From assembly GCF_031202305.1 (NCBI RefSeq), contig NZ_CP101731.1, forward strand, positions 620,001-684,000: a DNA stretch of 64,000 nucleotides, read 5' to 3'. Each line of letters starts with the position of its first letter. Position 1 is the first letter of the stretch. The notes below the pieces were generated by a model. It was not told where the DNA came from, made no database searches, and was given only the letters and a program-made list of their open reading frames with translations. This DNA is from Pelagibacterium sp. 26DY04. GTDB taxonomy: Bacteria > Pseudomonadota > Alphaproteobacteria > Rhizobiales > Devosiaceae. Of this stretch, positions 7,247 to 16,517 are shown in pieces. A program made the translations under genes and the position numbers.

Positions 7247-8737
7247 ATGTCGAGCCTGTCCGCCAAATACGCGCCTTCCGGCCTTGCCGCCGATCTCGCC
7301 GATCCCGAACTCCTGTGCCAGGCCGCGCATGTGGCGGGCCAGTTGGTCGCTTCGGACACGGGCGAGGATATCCCCGTCACCGATCCAGCAACCGGAGAAA
7401 CCATCGGGTTCATTCCCGCGCTCTCCCCCGAGCAATCCCGCGCCGCCATCGATGCCGCCCAGCAGGCCTTCCTGCCGTGGTCCTCGCTGCTGCCGCAGGA
7501 GCGCTCCGCCATCCTGCGCCGCTGGTACGATCTGATCATGGACGCCCGCGAGGACCTCGCGCGTATCATGGTCGCCGAGCAGGGCAAGCCCATCACCGAA
7601 GCACGCGGAGAGATCGCCTATGCCGCTTCCTTCGTCGAATTCTTCGCCGAGGAAGCCAAGCGCCCCAATATCGAATCCGTCACTTCGCACCTCCCCGACG
7701 CGGAGGTCGAAATCTGGCGCGAACCCGCCGGCGTCGCCGCGCTGATAACGCCCTGGAACTTTCCCTCGGCCATGATCACCCGCAAGGCCGCCGCAGCGCT
7801 CGCCGCCGGCTGCACCTGCCTTGTGCATCCCTCCTCGGAAACCCCGTTCTCGGCGACTGCTCTGGCTATCCTCGCAGCCCGCGCCGGCATTCCCGCAGGC
7901 GCCTTCAACGTCGTCACCGGCAAGGCCGCCACGATCGTCGAGCCCTGGACTTCGGACACCCGCGTACGCGTCCTTTCCTTCACCGGCTCCACCGAAATCG
8001 GCAAGCTGCTGTACCGCCAGTCCGCCGATACGGTGAAACGCCTGGTGATGGAGCTTGGCGGCCATGCCCCCTTCATCGTCTTTTCCGATGCCGATCTCGA
8101 TCAGGCGGTCGAAGAAGCCATCAAGGCCAAATTCGCCACCTCTGGCCAGGATTGCCTGGGCGCCAACCGCTTCCTGATCGACCGTCGCATCTACCGGGCC
8201 TTCTGCGACCGCTTCGTCGAGGCAACCGCCGCCCTCTCCATCGGCCCCGGCATCACCGATCCCGATATCGGTCCGCTGATGAACGAAAAGGCCGTGGCCA
8301 AGCAGGTCTCCCATGTGGAGGACGCGATAGCCAAGGGCGCCAAATGCCTCATTGGCGGCAAGGTGGACGGGCAGGGACCTTTGTTCTTCCAGCCCACCGT
8401 CCTCGCCGACGTCCCCACCGATGCGCTGATCATGGCTGAGGAAACTTTCGGCCCGGTCGCGGCGCTTTCCCCCTTCGACAGCGAGGAAGAAGCCATCGCC
8501 CGCGCCAACGCCACCGAATACGGGCTGATCGCCTACCTCCACACCATGGACCCCCGCCGCATCTACCGCGCCTCCCGCCAGCTCCAGTTCGGCATGGTCG
8601 CCGTCAACCGCACCAAGGTCACCGGCGCCCCCATCCCCTTCGGCGGTTTCAAGCAATCCGGCATGGGCCGCGAAGGCGCCCGGCTGGGCATGGAGGAGTT
8701 CACCGAGGTCAAATATGTCTGCCGCGACTGGGCGTAG
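7247..8737 (+). CDS. doeC: DoeC, NAD(P)-dependent aldehyde dehydrogenase of ectoine breakdown
   Basis: This 496-residue enzyme of the succinate-semialdehyde dehydrogenase (GabD-like) group has TPWNFPSAMITRKAAAAL for cofactor binding, FTGSTEIGK, the general base in ELGGHAPFIVF and the catalytic cysteine in SGQDCLGANRF. ATG 7247 is preceded by TTGGAG; an upstream in-frame start would overlap the DUF4260 gene. DoeC oxidises aspartate semialdehyde to aspartate, the last step from diaminobutyrate. It is followed by doeD across a repeat. The pathway role is read from the neighbours; the sequence alone supports a semialdehyde dehydrogenase. Confidence 0.8.
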   Translation: MSSLSAKYAPSGLAADLADPELLCQAAHVAGQLVASDTGEDIPVTDPATGETIGFIPALSPEQSRAAIDAAQQAFLPWSSLLPQERSAILRRWYDLIMDAREDLARIMVAEQGKPITEARGEIAYAASFVEFFAEEAKRPNIESVTSHLPDAEVEIWREPAGVAALITPWNFPSAMITRKAAAALAAGCTCLVHPSSETPFSATALAILAARAGIPAGAFNVVTGKAATIVEPWTSDTRVRVLSFTGSTEIGKLLYRQSADTVKRLVMELGGHAPFIVFSDADLDQAVEEAIKAKFATSGQDCLGANRFLIDRRIYRAFCDRFVEATAALSIGPGITDPDIGPLMNEKAVAKQVSHVEDAIAKGAKCLIGGKVDGQGPLFFQPTVLADVPTDALIMAEETFGPVAALSPFDSEEEAIARANATEYGLIAYLHTMDPRRIYRASRQLQFGMVAVNRTKVTGAPIPFGGFKQSGMGREGARLGMEEFTEVKYVCRDWA

Positions 8738-8770
8738 CGCCGTGATCGCCACGTCCTCAGCACCTTCTCA

Positions 8771-8935
8771 CCCCCGTCCTCTCTCCCATCAGGGGAGAGG
8801 GGGACTCTTGTTGCAGCGCCTCGGTTCTTGCCGTGACGCTGCCCCGAAATACCCTTCTCCCCTGGTGGGAGAAGGTGGGCTTTCGCTGAAAGCGAAAGGT
8901 CGGATGAGGGGGGCTCTGAGCCAGCCGCGGAACAC
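8771..8935. repeat. Palindromic repeat block between doeC and doeD
   Basis: The block holds an inverted copy (CTCTCCCATCAGGGGAGAG region) and a direct copy of the repeat family found throughout the window. In the direct copy the first hairpin is CCTTCTCCC-CTGGT-GGGAGAAGG, the second is CTTTCGCT-GAA-AGCGAAAG, and the unit ends GGTCGGATGAGGGG. It fills almost the whole doeC-doeD gap. Confidence 0.8.
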
Positions 8936-8967
8936 TAAACTCGAGAATAAAATCTAAGGACCAACCA

Positions 8968-10338
8968 ATGCTTTCAAACGATCAACTCGACCGCTGGGAC
9001 CGGGAAAATTTCTTCCACCCCTCCACCCATCTCGCCCAGCACGCCCGCGGCGAAACCCCCAATCGGATCGTCACCGGCGGGCAGGGCGTCTATATCGAGG
9101 ATCGTGACGGCAATCGCCTGCTCGATGCGTTCGCGGGCCTCTACTGCGTCAATGTCGGCTATGGCCGCACCGAAATCACCGACGCCATCGCGCAACAGGC
9201 GCGCGAGCTCGCCTATTACCATGCCTATGTCGGCCACGGCACCGAAGCCTCGATCACGCTCTCGAAGATGATCCTCGACCGCGCGCCCGCCGGCATGAGC
9301 AAGGTTTATTTCGGCCTCGGCGGCTCGGATGCCAACGAGACCAACATCAAGCTCGTCTGGTACTACAACAACATCCTGGGCCGTCCGGAGAAAAAGAAGA
9401 TCATCTCCCGCTGGCGCGGCTATCATGGCTCGGGCCTGATGACCGGCTCATTGACCGGCCTTTCGAGCTTCCACAACAAGTTCGATCTTCCGCTCCCCCA
9501 GGTCCTGCACACCGAAGCCCCCTACTATCTTCGCCGCCCGCGCCAGAACATGAGCGAGGCCGAATTCGTCCTCCATTGCGCCGCCGAACTCGAAGCGCTG
9601 ATCGAGCGCGAGGGCGCCGACACCATCGCCGCCTTCATCGGCGAGCCGGTTCTGGGCACCGGCGGCATCGTCCCGCCCCCTGCCGGCTATTGGGATGCCA
9701 TCCAGCAGGTGCTCGACCGCCACGACATTCTCCTCATCGTTGACGAGGTGGTCACCGGCTTCGGTCGCCTGGGCTCGATGATGGGTTCTGATCATTACGG
9801 CCTGCGTCCCGATATCATCACCATCGCCAAGGGGCTGACCTCGGCCTACGCGCCGCTTTCGGGCTCGATCATCGGTGACAGGCTCTGGAAAGTGCTCGAA
9901 CAAGGCACCGACGAGAACGGCCCCATCGGCCATGGCTGGACCTATTCCGCCCACCCCATTGGCGCCGCCGCCGGCATCGCCAATCTCAACCTCGTCGATA
10001 GCCTGGGCCTTGTGGAAAACGCGGGGAAAACCGGTGGATATCTCAACACCCAGATGAAGGCCGCGCTCGCCGATCATCCCCATGTCGCTGAAGTGCGCGG
10101 CGAGGGCATGCTGTGCGCCGTCGAACTGGTCAAGGATCGCGACAACACCAGTTTCTTCGACCCGAGCGAAAAGGTCGCCATCCGCATCGTCGCCGAAATG
10201 GTCAAGTCGGGCGTCATCGCCCGCGCCATGCCCCAGGGCGACATCATCGGCTTTGCGCCCCCGCTCTGCCTCTCGCGCGAGGAGGCCGACATCGTGGTGG
10301 AAAAAACCGCCGCGGCGGTCAAGGCGGTGCTCGGTTAA
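8968..10338 (+). CDS. doeD: DoeD, class-III aminotransferase (diaminobutyrate transaminase) of ectoine breakdown
   Basis: This 456-residue fold-type I PLP aminotransferase carries [20 protein letters not shown], the cofactor aspartate in [12 protein letters not shown] and the Schiff-base lysine in [21 protein letters not shown] lies 7 bases before the ATG. In the ectoine pathway DoeD moves the amino group of 2,4-diaminobutyrate to a keto acid, giving aspartate semialdehyde for DoeC. Close relatives use other diamines or beta-alanine, so the substrate rests on the DoeC and ehu/eut context. Confidence 0.8.
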   Translation: MLSNDQLDRWDRENFFHPSTHLAQHARGETPNRIVTGGQGVYIEDRDGNRLLDAFAGLYCVNVGYGRTEITDAIAQQARELAYYHAYVGHGTEASITLSKMILDRAPAGMSKVYFGLGGSDANETNIKLVWYYNNILGRPEKKKIISRWRGYHGSGLMTGSLTGLSSFHNKFDLPLPQVLHTEAPYYLRRPRQNMSEAEFVLHCAAELEALIEREGADTIAAFIGEPVLGTGGIVPPPAGYWDAIQQVLDRHDILLIVDEVVTGFGRLGSMMGSDHYGLRPDIITIAKGLTSAYAPLSGSIIGDRLWKVLEQGTDENGPIGHGWTYSAHPIGAAAGIANLNLVDSLGLVENAGKTGGYLNTQMKAALADHPHVAEVRGEGMLCAVELVKDRDNTSFFDPSEKVAIRIVAEMVKSGVIARAMPQGDIIGFAPPLCLSREEADIVVEKTAAAVKAVLG

Positions 10339-10436
10339 GCACTGTCATTGAATTGTGATAATTTGCCGGCGGGGTCGAACGAAGTGCCCCCGCCGGCCGT
10401 TAGTCCATTCCACCACACACGAGGAATGGACCGAAA

Positions 10437-10823
10437 ATGGCCAAGAAAAAGAAGAACAAGCTGCCCAAGAAAATCCTGGGCTTCAAAATTCCCAAGCAGT
10501 ATCGCAGCGGCGCGCTGGCGGCCGTTCTGGCCTCGCCCGTGGGCGTCGCGCTGATCTCGGAGGTCATCTATCACGTGGGTGCCGCAGCTTCGCGCCGCGC
10601 TGGTGACAGCGGCGCCGGCCGGCGGGCCGAACACGGCCTGCACGATGCTGGCGCCCGGTTCGCCGATACCACGGGTGACGCCACTTCGGCTCTCGGCCGC
10701 GCCGTATCGGACGCCACCCACGCTTTTCTCGATGCCCTGCGCGACCATCGTGACAAGCATGACGGCAAGGCCCGTTCGGGCAAAAAAGCCCATACCGACG
10801 AGACCGATCGGCGCGTCCACTGA
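10437..10823 (+). CDS. Small lysine-rich protein of unknown function
   Basis: This 128-residue protein begins with a dense basic stretch (MAKKKKNKLPKK), followed by a hydrophobic, possibly membrane-touching segment (GALAAVLASPVGVALISEVI) and a polar, histidine- and aspartate-rich tail. No family was recognised. The next gene, 13 bases downstream, has the same plan: basic start, then a hydrophobic segment, suggesting a functional or duplicated pair. Confidence 0.6.
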   Translation: MAKKKKNKLPKKILGFKIPKQYRSGALAAVLASPVGVALISEVIYHVGAAASRRAGDSGAGRRAEHGLHDAGARFADTTGDATSALGRAVSDATHAFLDALRDHRDKHDGKARSGKKAHTDETDRRVH

Positions 10824-10836
10824 CCGGAGCCGCCCC

Positions 10837-11190
10837 GTGGGCAAGAAAAAGCTCAAGAAAAAACTCAGAAAGCTCAAAAAGGCCCGCCAGGTGGTGATCG
10901 TCAACCAGCCGGGCGGATCGAATTTTCTGGCCGCCGCCCTCGGGCACGCGATTGCCGCCGGCGTGGTCTATGGCGTCGCCCGCTATGTCAGCGCCCAGGC
11001 CGACCAGCCTCGGCCCAGCCTGTCGCGTTTTGTTGCCCGCCATCCCCACGCCGCTTGGGATCTTGCCGTCTGGCAGGGTGGGGAACGCCTCAAATCGTTC
11101 GCCCAGAACCTGCGGCGGCGCATCGCTTCGGAGCCCGACGATCGGCTGCCCGCGCGGGCCCTCATCGACAGGGCCGACCGGCCGCGATAG
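10837..11190 (+). CDS. Second small basic protein, partner of the gene at 10437
   Basis: The GTG start at 10837 is preceded by CCGGAG and gives 117 residues. The N-terminus is strongly basic (VGKKKLKKKLRKLKKARQ), then a small-residue hydrophobic segment (NFLAAALGHAIAAGVVYGVA) and an arginine-rich C-terminal half. A longer frame upstream exists but would overlap the preceding gene throughout. The shared architecture with its neighbour points to a joint role, for instance at the membrane or on nucleic acid; neither is shown. Confidence 0.55.
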   Translation: MGKKKLKKKLRKLKKARQVVIVNQPGGSNFLAAALGHAIAAGVVYGVARYVSAQADQPRPSLSRFVARHPHAAWDLAVWQGGERLKSFAQNLRRRIASEPDDRLPARALIDRADRPR

Positions 11191-11396
11191 CCTCCCTTTT
11201 CAGGGTGCCTTGTTTTCTCCCCACCCGCTCTATAGAATGCGCCCATACGTTCGATGCGCTTGGCTATCTGATCATCCGGCCCTGCCGGTCACTTGGAATC
11301 CTTTACTGCAAGACGTCTAGACCGCGCGCTCTTGCGCCACCGGTCGGTTCGCACGCATGTCGCGTGCGGATATTCGCCACTTAAAAGGATCCGACG

Positions 11397-11606
11397 ATGA
11401 TCACTGGCAAAGTTAAATTCTTCAACACCACCAAAGGCTTCGGCTTCATCCAGCCCGACCAGGGCGGCCAGGATGCGTTCGTGCACATTTCCGCCGTCGA
11501 GCGCTCGGGCATGAGCACGCTGACCGAAGGTCAAGCCGTGAGCTACGAGCTGGAAAAGGGCCGTGACGGCCGTTCCTCGGCGGTCAACATCCGTCCTGCC
11601 GAATAA
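11397..11606 (+). CDS. CspA-family cold-shock protein
   Basis: This 69-residue OB-fold protein contains both RNA-binding motifs, KGFGFIQPD (RNP1) and DAFVHISAV (RNP2), after GKVKFFNTT. It should bind single-stranded RNA and melt secondary structure. The gap before it (11191-11396) has no gene and may include a long 5' leader, as is common for cold-shock genes; no structure was assigned. A strong intrinsic terminator follows at 11614. Confidence 0.93.
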   Translation: MITGKVKFFNTTKGFGFIQPDQGGQDAFVHISAVERSGMSTLTEGQAVSYELEKGRDGRSSAVNIRPAE

Positions 11607-11613
11607 GCATGAG

Positions 11614-11640
11614 GGCCGCCGCAAGGCGGCCTTTTCATTT
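11614..11640 (+). terminator. Intrinsic terminator of the cold-shock gene
   Basis: GGCCGCC (11614-11620) and GGCGGCC (11625-11631) form a perfect 7-bp stem with a GCAA loop, followed by TTTTCATTTT. It lies 8 bases after the stop codon, and the next ORF starts only 12 bases beyond it. Confidence 0.9.
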
Positions 11641-11651
11641 TAAGGATTAGT

Positions 11652-11864
11652 ATGTCCACCGCACCAAAGATGAGCACGCGCGAAAAGCTCGCCGAGCGCG
11701 AGGCGCGTGAAAAGGAAGCTCTCCGCCTCGAAGAGGTCGCCTTGGAGGCGACCCGGGCCAAGACGCTCCGCCTGCGCGCCCTGCGCCTGGAAAAAGAGCG
11801 GCAGGAGCAGGCGGTAAAGCCCCGCCTCGCCGGCAAGCGCGGCAGCGCAAGGAAGAAGGCGTAG
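11652..11864 (+). CDS. Short highly charged coiled-coil protein, unknown function
   Basis: This 70-residue product is about half Glu, Lys, Arg and Ala (STREKLAEREAREKEALRLE), as expected for one long helix or coiled coil. AAGGA stands just upstream of the ATG. It follows the cold-shock terminator by 12 bases, so it may depend on read-through. No family was recognised. Confidence 0.5.
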   Translation: MSTAPKMSTREKLAEREAREKEALRLEEVALEATRAKTLRLRALRLEKERQEQAVKPRLAGKRGSARKKA

Positions 11865-11873
11865 CGCCCGAGT

Positions 11874-12386
11874 TCAGAGCGCCGCCGCCATCTCCGCCAA
11901 CTTGGCGATGGTGTTGATATTGCGCGCCGTCCCCTCCTTCGCGGCCGGAATTTTAAGCTTCGATCGCCCCATCCCCGATCCGTAGGCGATATAGATCTCG
12001 CGCTTACCCAGCCGCACCTCCTCATCGGTGCGGTCGCGCACCGTATCGAGCGCGTCCTTGGCCGGCGTTTCATTGAGAAAGATCGCCACCGTCCAGTTGG
12101 GCTTGGCGTCGGGAAACGGATTGTCGGCCAAAACCTGCGCCATCTCCCCCGCCGTGCGCACATGCACGCCCACCGGCTTGCCGGCATAGGCTTCCAGGCG
12201 CTTTTCCAATCCCGCTCGCACCTCGGCTTCCGAACGCTCGGCGGTAAACACCACATTGCCGCTCGCGATATAGGTCGCCACCTTTGCGAACCCCTCGGCC
12301 TCGCACATGGCCTTGAGCTCGCTCATCGGCAGCTTGCCCGTGCCGCCCACATTGACGGCCCGCAATAGGGCAACAAAGGCGGTCAT
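11874..12386 (-). CDS. DUF1697 domain protein
   Basis: This 170-residue protein opens with the DUF1697 signature FVALLRAVNVGGTGKLPM, followed by YIASGNVVF and a middle part with NPFPDAKPNWTVAIFLN. The family's biochemical role is unknown. The start overlaps the stop of the dehydrogenase gene by 4 bases (ATGA), so it is the last member of a three-gene minus-strand operon with the MDR dehydrogenase and the aldo/keto reductase. Confidence 0.85.
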   Translation of the reverse strand: MTAFVALLRAVNVGGTGKLPMSELKAMCEAEGFAKVATYIASGNVVFTAERSEAEVRAGLEKRLEAYAGKPVGVHVRTAGEMAQVLADNPFPDAKPNWTVAIFLNETPAKDALDTVRDRTDEEVRLGKREIYIAYGSGMGRSKLKIPAAKEGTARNINTIAKLAEMAAAL

Positions 12387-13357
12387 GGCCGCAGCAGCAC
12401 CTTGCCCTTGCGCCCCGGCTCCTGTGCGGCGGCAAGGGCATCCCGATAGTCGGCCAGCTCATGGATTCCATCTACATCGAGCGGCAATTCGCCCTTGGCG
12501 GCGAGGGCCACCAGCTCGCCCATCATCCGCCCACGGTCGGCTTCGGGAAATTCCCCGATTGCCCTGGCGCCCCAGAAGCCCTTGATCGCAAGCTGCTTGA
12601 AGATGATCGGCCCGGTCTGCAGCACCATCGGATTGCCGCCCACCGAACCGAACACCACCAGCGTGCCCTTGTAGCCGAGCAGGTCTGCCATGCCGTCGAC
12701 GACCTTGCCGCCCACCGAATCCACCGCCGCCCGCGCTCCGTCCTCGCCGACGATCTCCCGCGCGCGGCTCACCCAGTTCTCCGTGTCGGTGGAAATCACC
12801 GGCGCCATCCCCAGCGCCTCGAGCTCCGCCACCGCCTCGGCCCGCCGCACCAGGCTCAAAACCTTGATCCCGCGCGGCCGCGCCAGCTTGGCCACCAGCT
12901 TGCCCACGGCGCCATTGGCCGCGTTCTGGATCAACCAGTCACCGCTTTCGAGCTTGAGCCATTCGAGCAGCGCAATCGAACTGAACGGCATGGCCACCAA
13001 TTGCGCCGCCGCCTCGTCGGGGATCGCCTCGGGCACTTCCATCAGTCCCGCCGCGCGTGTCAGATACGCACCGGCCCAGGTGCCGTTGCCGCTCGCCACG
13101 ACGCGTTTGCCGATCCAGCGGTCCTCCACGTCCGGCCCCACAGCCGCGACCCTTCCAACCGCCTCACTGCCGCCGATCGCCGGCAGATCGGGCTTGTACC
13201 CATAGCTGCCGGCGATCGTCCAAAGATCGTGGTTGTGGATCGGCGACAACAGCGATTCGACCAGCACCTGCCCAACCCCCGGCTGGGGCGTTTCCACCTC
13301 GGCAACCCCGAGCACGTCGGCGGGCGTCCCGAATTTTGAATATTGCAGCGCGCGCAT
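12383..13357 (-). CDS. Medium-chain dehydrogenase/reductase, quinone oxidoreductase-like
   Basis: This 324-residue MDR-superfamily enzyme has the GroES-like N-terminus (LLSPIHNHDLWTIAGSYGYKP in the first 70 residues) and a Rossmann domain with ANGAVGKLVAKLARPRG. Zinc-site cysteines are lacking, which favours an enoyl/quinone reductase. ATG 13357 lies 2 bases after the upstream aldo/keto reductase stop; a TTG 6 bases earlier is the alternative. The substrate is unknown. It is co-transcribed with the aldo/keto reductase and the DUF1697 gene. Confidence 0.8.
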   Translation of the reverse strand: MRALQYSKFGTPADVLGVAEVETPQPGVGQVLVESLLSPIHNHDLWTIAGSYGYKPDLPAIGGSEAVGRVAAVGPDVEDRWIGKRVVASGNGTWAGAYLTRAAGLMEVPEAIPDEAAAQLVAMPFSSIALLEWLKLESGDWLIQNAANGAVGKLVAKLARPRGIKVLSLVRRAEAVAELEALGMAPVISTDTENWVSRAREIVGEDGARAAVDSVGGKVVDGMADLLGYKGTLVVFGSVGGNPMVLQTGPIIFKQLAIKGFWGARAIGEFPEADRGRMMGELVALAAKGELPLDVDGIHELADYRDALAAAQEPGRKGKVLLRP

Positions 13358-13359
13358 GC

Positions 13360-14226
13360 TCAACCCTTCCGCCCGGCCGCCTCGAGCGCGGCGAAATCGT
13401 CCTCGGACAATTCGATTTCCGCCGCCGCCACGTTCTCTTCGAGATGGGTGACCTTGGATGTCCCCGGAATGGGCAGCATCACGGGGCTGCGCTTTAGAAC
13501 CCAGGCGAGCGCGATCTGCCCCGGCGTCGCCTCATGCCTTTTCGCCACCTCCTCGAGCACGCCGCCGGGCTTGGCGAGATTGCCAGCCGCCAGCGGGAAC
13601 CAGGGAATGAACCCGATCCCCTCCTTCTCGCAATATTTGAGCACCTGTTCGCTCTGCCGGTCGACGAGGTTATACCGGTTCTGCACCGTGGCCACCGGAA
13701 ACACCTCCCGTGCCGCCTCGATCTCCTCGATCGACACCTCGCTCAGCCCGGCATTGGCGATGATCCCTTCATCGAGCATCGCTTTCACCGCCGCGAACTG
13801 GTCGCCGCGCGGCACGCGCGGATCGATCCTGTGCAATTGCCACAGCCCGATCTGGCTCACCCCGAGCCGTTTCAGGCTCCCCCGCGCCTGCCCGATCAGA
13901 TAGTCGGGCATTCCATTGGGCGCCCAGCGGTCGGGCCCAGGCCGGGTCAGCCCCGCCTTGGTGGCGATCAGCATGCCCTCATAGGGATGCAGCGCCTCGT
14001 TGATCAGTTCCTCGGAAATATCGGGTCCATAGGAATCGGCGGTGTCGATGAAATTGACGCCAAGCTCGGGCAGGCGCTTGAGCGTTTCCAGGCATCCTTC
14101 GCGGTCAGCCGGGGGTCCGAAAATCCCCCGCCCGGTGATCCGCATCGCGCCATAACCCAGCCGGTTGATGGTAAAATTGCCGATGGTGAAGGTGCCGGAT
14201 TGCGCGGCGGTGGCTTGAGTCGTCAT
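13360..14226 (-). CDS. Aldo/keto reductase
   Basis: This 288-residue NADPH-dependent (beta/alpha)8 reductase has the active-site aspartate and tyrosine in [10 protein letters not shown] and the catalytic lysine in [15 protein letters not shown], followed by the histidine in GLWQLHRID. The C-terminal part has [18 protein letters not shown] for cofactor binding. It is the first gene of the operon. The substrate cannot be inferred. Confidence 0.87.
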   Translation of the reverse strand: MTTQATAAQSGTFTIGNFTINRLGYGAMRITGRGIFGPPADREGCLETLKRLPELGVNFIDTADSYGPDISEELINEALHPYEGMLIATKAGLTRPGPDRWAPNGMPDYLIGQARGSLKRLGVSQIGLWQLHRIDPRVPRGDQFAAVKAMLDEGIIANAGLSEVSIEEIEAAREVFPVATVQNRYNLVDRQSEQVLKYCEKEGIGFIPWFPLAAGNLAKPGGVLEEVAKRHEATPGQIALAWVLKRSPVMLPIPGTSKVTHLEENVAAAEIELSEDDFAALEAAGRKG

Positions 14227-14309
14227 GGGGCGATTCCTTTCTCCTCAATCAATTTAGCCTAGCCTTTGCGACCGGGAGATGGCCACCCGCCGCGTCCATC
14301 AAAAGCAGA

Positions 14310-14338
14310 AAGGCCGGCACGCACCGCGCACCGGCCTT
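14310..14338 (-). terminator. Terminator after phoX
   Basis: AAGGCCGG (14310-14317) and CCGGCCTT (14331-14338) form an 8-bp stem. Read on the minus strand it is followed by TTTCTGCTTTT, as expected for an intrinsic terminator 22 bases after the phoX stop. Confidence 0.85.
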
Positions 14339-14360
14339 CCGTCACCTATGAGGCAGGGTC

Positions 14361-16346
14361 TTAGCCCATGCCGATCTTGCCGCCATCGGCCTTGGTGATC
14401 GCCACGACCGCCGGGCGAACCGGCATGTCGTCGCGGAAATCCGGCCAGCGGGTGGACAGATCTTCGTAGTAGGACGGACGGCCATGGCCTTCCCAATCCT
14501 CGCCGCCATCGGCCGGATGCTGAACCGCCACAAAGAAGGTGGTCAGGTCCGGGGTCGGCAGCGGGCCGCACATTTCCGCGCCGACCGGGACGCGGTAGAA
14601 CAGCTTGGACGTGCCGCGGGCATCGCCTTCGGTGTCCACGGCCCAGAGACCATCGGTCCGGCCGGTGTCGGTGGGGTTGTTGCCGTCGGTCGAAACCCAG
14701 AGCCGGCCTTCGCTGTCGACTGCCGCGTTGTCGGGCATGCCGAACCAGCCGTTTTCGGTCGTCGCCGTCGAGAAGGTCGCGCCCACTTCGGCGATCGAGG
14801 GATCGCCGCACTGGAGCAGGATTTCCCAGGTGCCGGTCGTCGCCGCGAAGTCACCGCCATCCTCGTGGATTTCGATGATGTGGCCGAAGGCGTTCTCGGC
14901 GCGCGGATTGGCGGCGTCGACCTGCTCTTCGGTGCGGCGGGTGTTATTGGTCAGCATCACATAGACGCGGCCGTTCGAACCATTGGGTTCGATGTCCTCG
15001 GGGCGGTCCATCGGAGTGGCACCCAGAAGATCGCCGGCCCGGCGGGTTTCGATCAGCACGTCCGCCTGGCTTTCAAAACCGTTCTCGGACGTCAGCGGGC
15101 CCTCGCCATGAACCAGCGGCAGCCATTCCATGGAGCCGTCTTCGTCAAAGCGCGCCACATAGAGCGTGCCGTCATCGAGCAGGTCCATATTGGCTTCGCG
15201 GTTGTCGGGGTCGAAAGTGCCGTTGGTCACAAATTTGTAGACATAGTCGAAGCGCTCGTCGTCACCGGTATAGAACACGACGCGTCCATCCGGGGCGACA
15301 ATGGATTCGGCGCCTTCATGCTTGAAGCGGCCGAGAGCGGTGCGCTTCTTGGGCGTGGAGTTGGCATCCATCGGGTCGACTTCGACCACCCAGCCGAAAC
15401 GGTTCATTTCGTTGGGTTCCTTGGAAACGTCGAACCGGTCGTGGAAATTGCCCCATTCATAGCTGTTGCCCGGAGCGCCGAGGCGTTCGTAATTGGCGGC
15501 TTCAGCATGACCCTCGGGCAGCTCGCCCATGAAATAGCCGTGGAAGTTCTCTTCCGCCATGAGGTAAGTGCCCCAGGGGGTGGTGCCGCCAGCGCAGTTG
15601 TTGAGCGTGCCGCGCACGCGGGTGCCGGTGTCGTCCTCGCTGGTCTTCAATCGATCATGGCCGGCAGCCGGGCCGGTGATTTCCATTTCGGTTTCGCCGG
15701 TGATGCGGCGGTTGTAGGGGCTGCCCTCGACACGGCGCCACTTGCCATCCACCTTTTCGATTTCGACGACCGACCCGCCATGGGCCATGATCTCGATATT
15801 GACCTGCTCTTCGGAAAGCGGACCCTGCTGCGGCTCGCCATCGACGATGGTGACCAGCCCCGGGAACATCAGGTGGGCGTTGGTGTATTCGTGGTTGACC
15901 AGCAGCAGGCCGTGTTCCGAGGAATCCTCGAGCGGCACATAGCCCACATAGTCGTTGTTGTAGCCGAACTGCTGGCTCTGCGCTTCGGCCGTCTGCGCGG
16001 TCGGGTCGAATTCGGGCGCGCCATTGACGACGGCATCGCCCCAGCGCAGCAGAACGTCGGCATTATAGCCCTCGGCCACGTGGTGGTCGGCATCGACACC
16101 AGCCGTCACTTCGGGGAACGAGAAGGCGGAGGCTTCCTGCGCGCGGGCCTTTTCGGCCGTCAGCAGCGCCAAGGGGCTGACCGTAGCGGCAATCGCCGTG
16201 GTCGCCAGCGAACCCTTCAGAAACCCGCGGCGCGAAAAGCGGCGGGAGATCAGTTCGCCCATCGTGGGGTTGGAAGTGGGATTGGTCGGAGCGAACTCGG
16301 CGTCTTCAAGTCCCTGTGTGGGGAAGGTCGGTTTATGCTCGTTCAT
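14361..16346 (-). CDS. phoX: PhoX-family alkaline phosphatase, Tat-exported
   Basis: This 661-residue PhoX/DUF839 protein is in the expected size range. A twin-arginine signal lies at about residues 38-65 (SRRGFLKG, hydrophobic stretch, AQE cleavage), so it is folded with metal and sent to the periplasm. Typical blocks are LLRWGDAV, GLLLVNHEYTN, NNCAGGTTPWGTYLMAEENFHGYF, and ERLGAPGNSYEWGNFHDRFDV near the middle; the acidic residues fit the calcium/iron cofactor of PhoX. It releases phosphate from organic esters. A Pho-box-like site lies 125 bp upstream and a terminator follows. It is monocistronic. Confidence 0.9.
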   Translation of the reverse strand: MNEHKPTFPTQGLEDAEFAPTNPTSNPTMGELISRRFSRRGFLKGSLATTAIAATVSPLALLTAEKARAQEASAFSFPEVTAGVDADHHVAEGYNADVLLRWGDAVVNGAPEFDPTAQTAEAQSQQFGYNNDYVGYVPLEDSSEHGLLLVNHEYTNAHLMFPGLVTIVDGEPQQGPLSEEQVNIEIMAHGGSVVEIEKVDGKWRRVEGSPYNRRITGETEMEITGPAAGHDRLKTSEDDTGTRVRGTLNNCAGGTTPWGTYLMAEENFHGYFMGELPEGHAEAANYERLGAPGNSYEWGNFHDRFDVSKEPNEMNRFGWVVEVDPMDANSTPKKRTALGRFKHEGAESIVAPDGRVVFYTGDDERFDYVYKFVTNGTFDPDNREANMDLLDDGTLYVARFDEDGSMEWLPLVHGEGPLTSENGFESQADVLIETRRAGDLLGATPMDRPEDIEPNGSNGRVYVMLTNNTRRTEEQVDAANPRAENAFGHIIEIHEDGGDFAATTGTWEILLQCGDPSIAEVGATFSTATTENGWFGMPDNAAVDSEGRLWVSTDGNNPTDTGRTDGLWAVDTEGDARGTSKLFYRVPVGAEMCGPLPTPDLTTFFVAVQHPADGGEDWEGHGRPSYYEDLSTRWPDFRDDMPVRPAVVAITKADGGKIGMG

Positions 16347-16470
16347 CGAAAAGCCCTAACTCTTGAATGGTTGAGGGCTCATGGGCGGGTGTGAGGCCAA
16401 TTTCCATGAGCGTCCGGAGAGCGAAAGATGTGTGATCCACCTCGCTGCAGCAGGACGCTATTGGGGCCTC

Positions 16471-16488
16471 ATAACACTGTTATGACAT
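16471..16488 (-). promoter_or_regulatory. Candidate Pho box upstream of phoX
   Basis: Read on the minus strand, ATGTCAT-AACA-GTGTTAT matches the PhoB consensus of two CTGTCAT repeats spaced by 4 at 6 of 7 and 5 of 7 bases. The overlapping plus-strand bases CATAACA-C-TGTTATG (16470-16484) also form a perfect 7-bp palindrome. Position and the phosphate role of PhoX favour PhoB control; a different dimeric repressor remains possible. Confidence 0.6.
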
Positions 16489-16517
16489 TACATAACCGGC
16501 GGACTCCAGTTTTCTCC

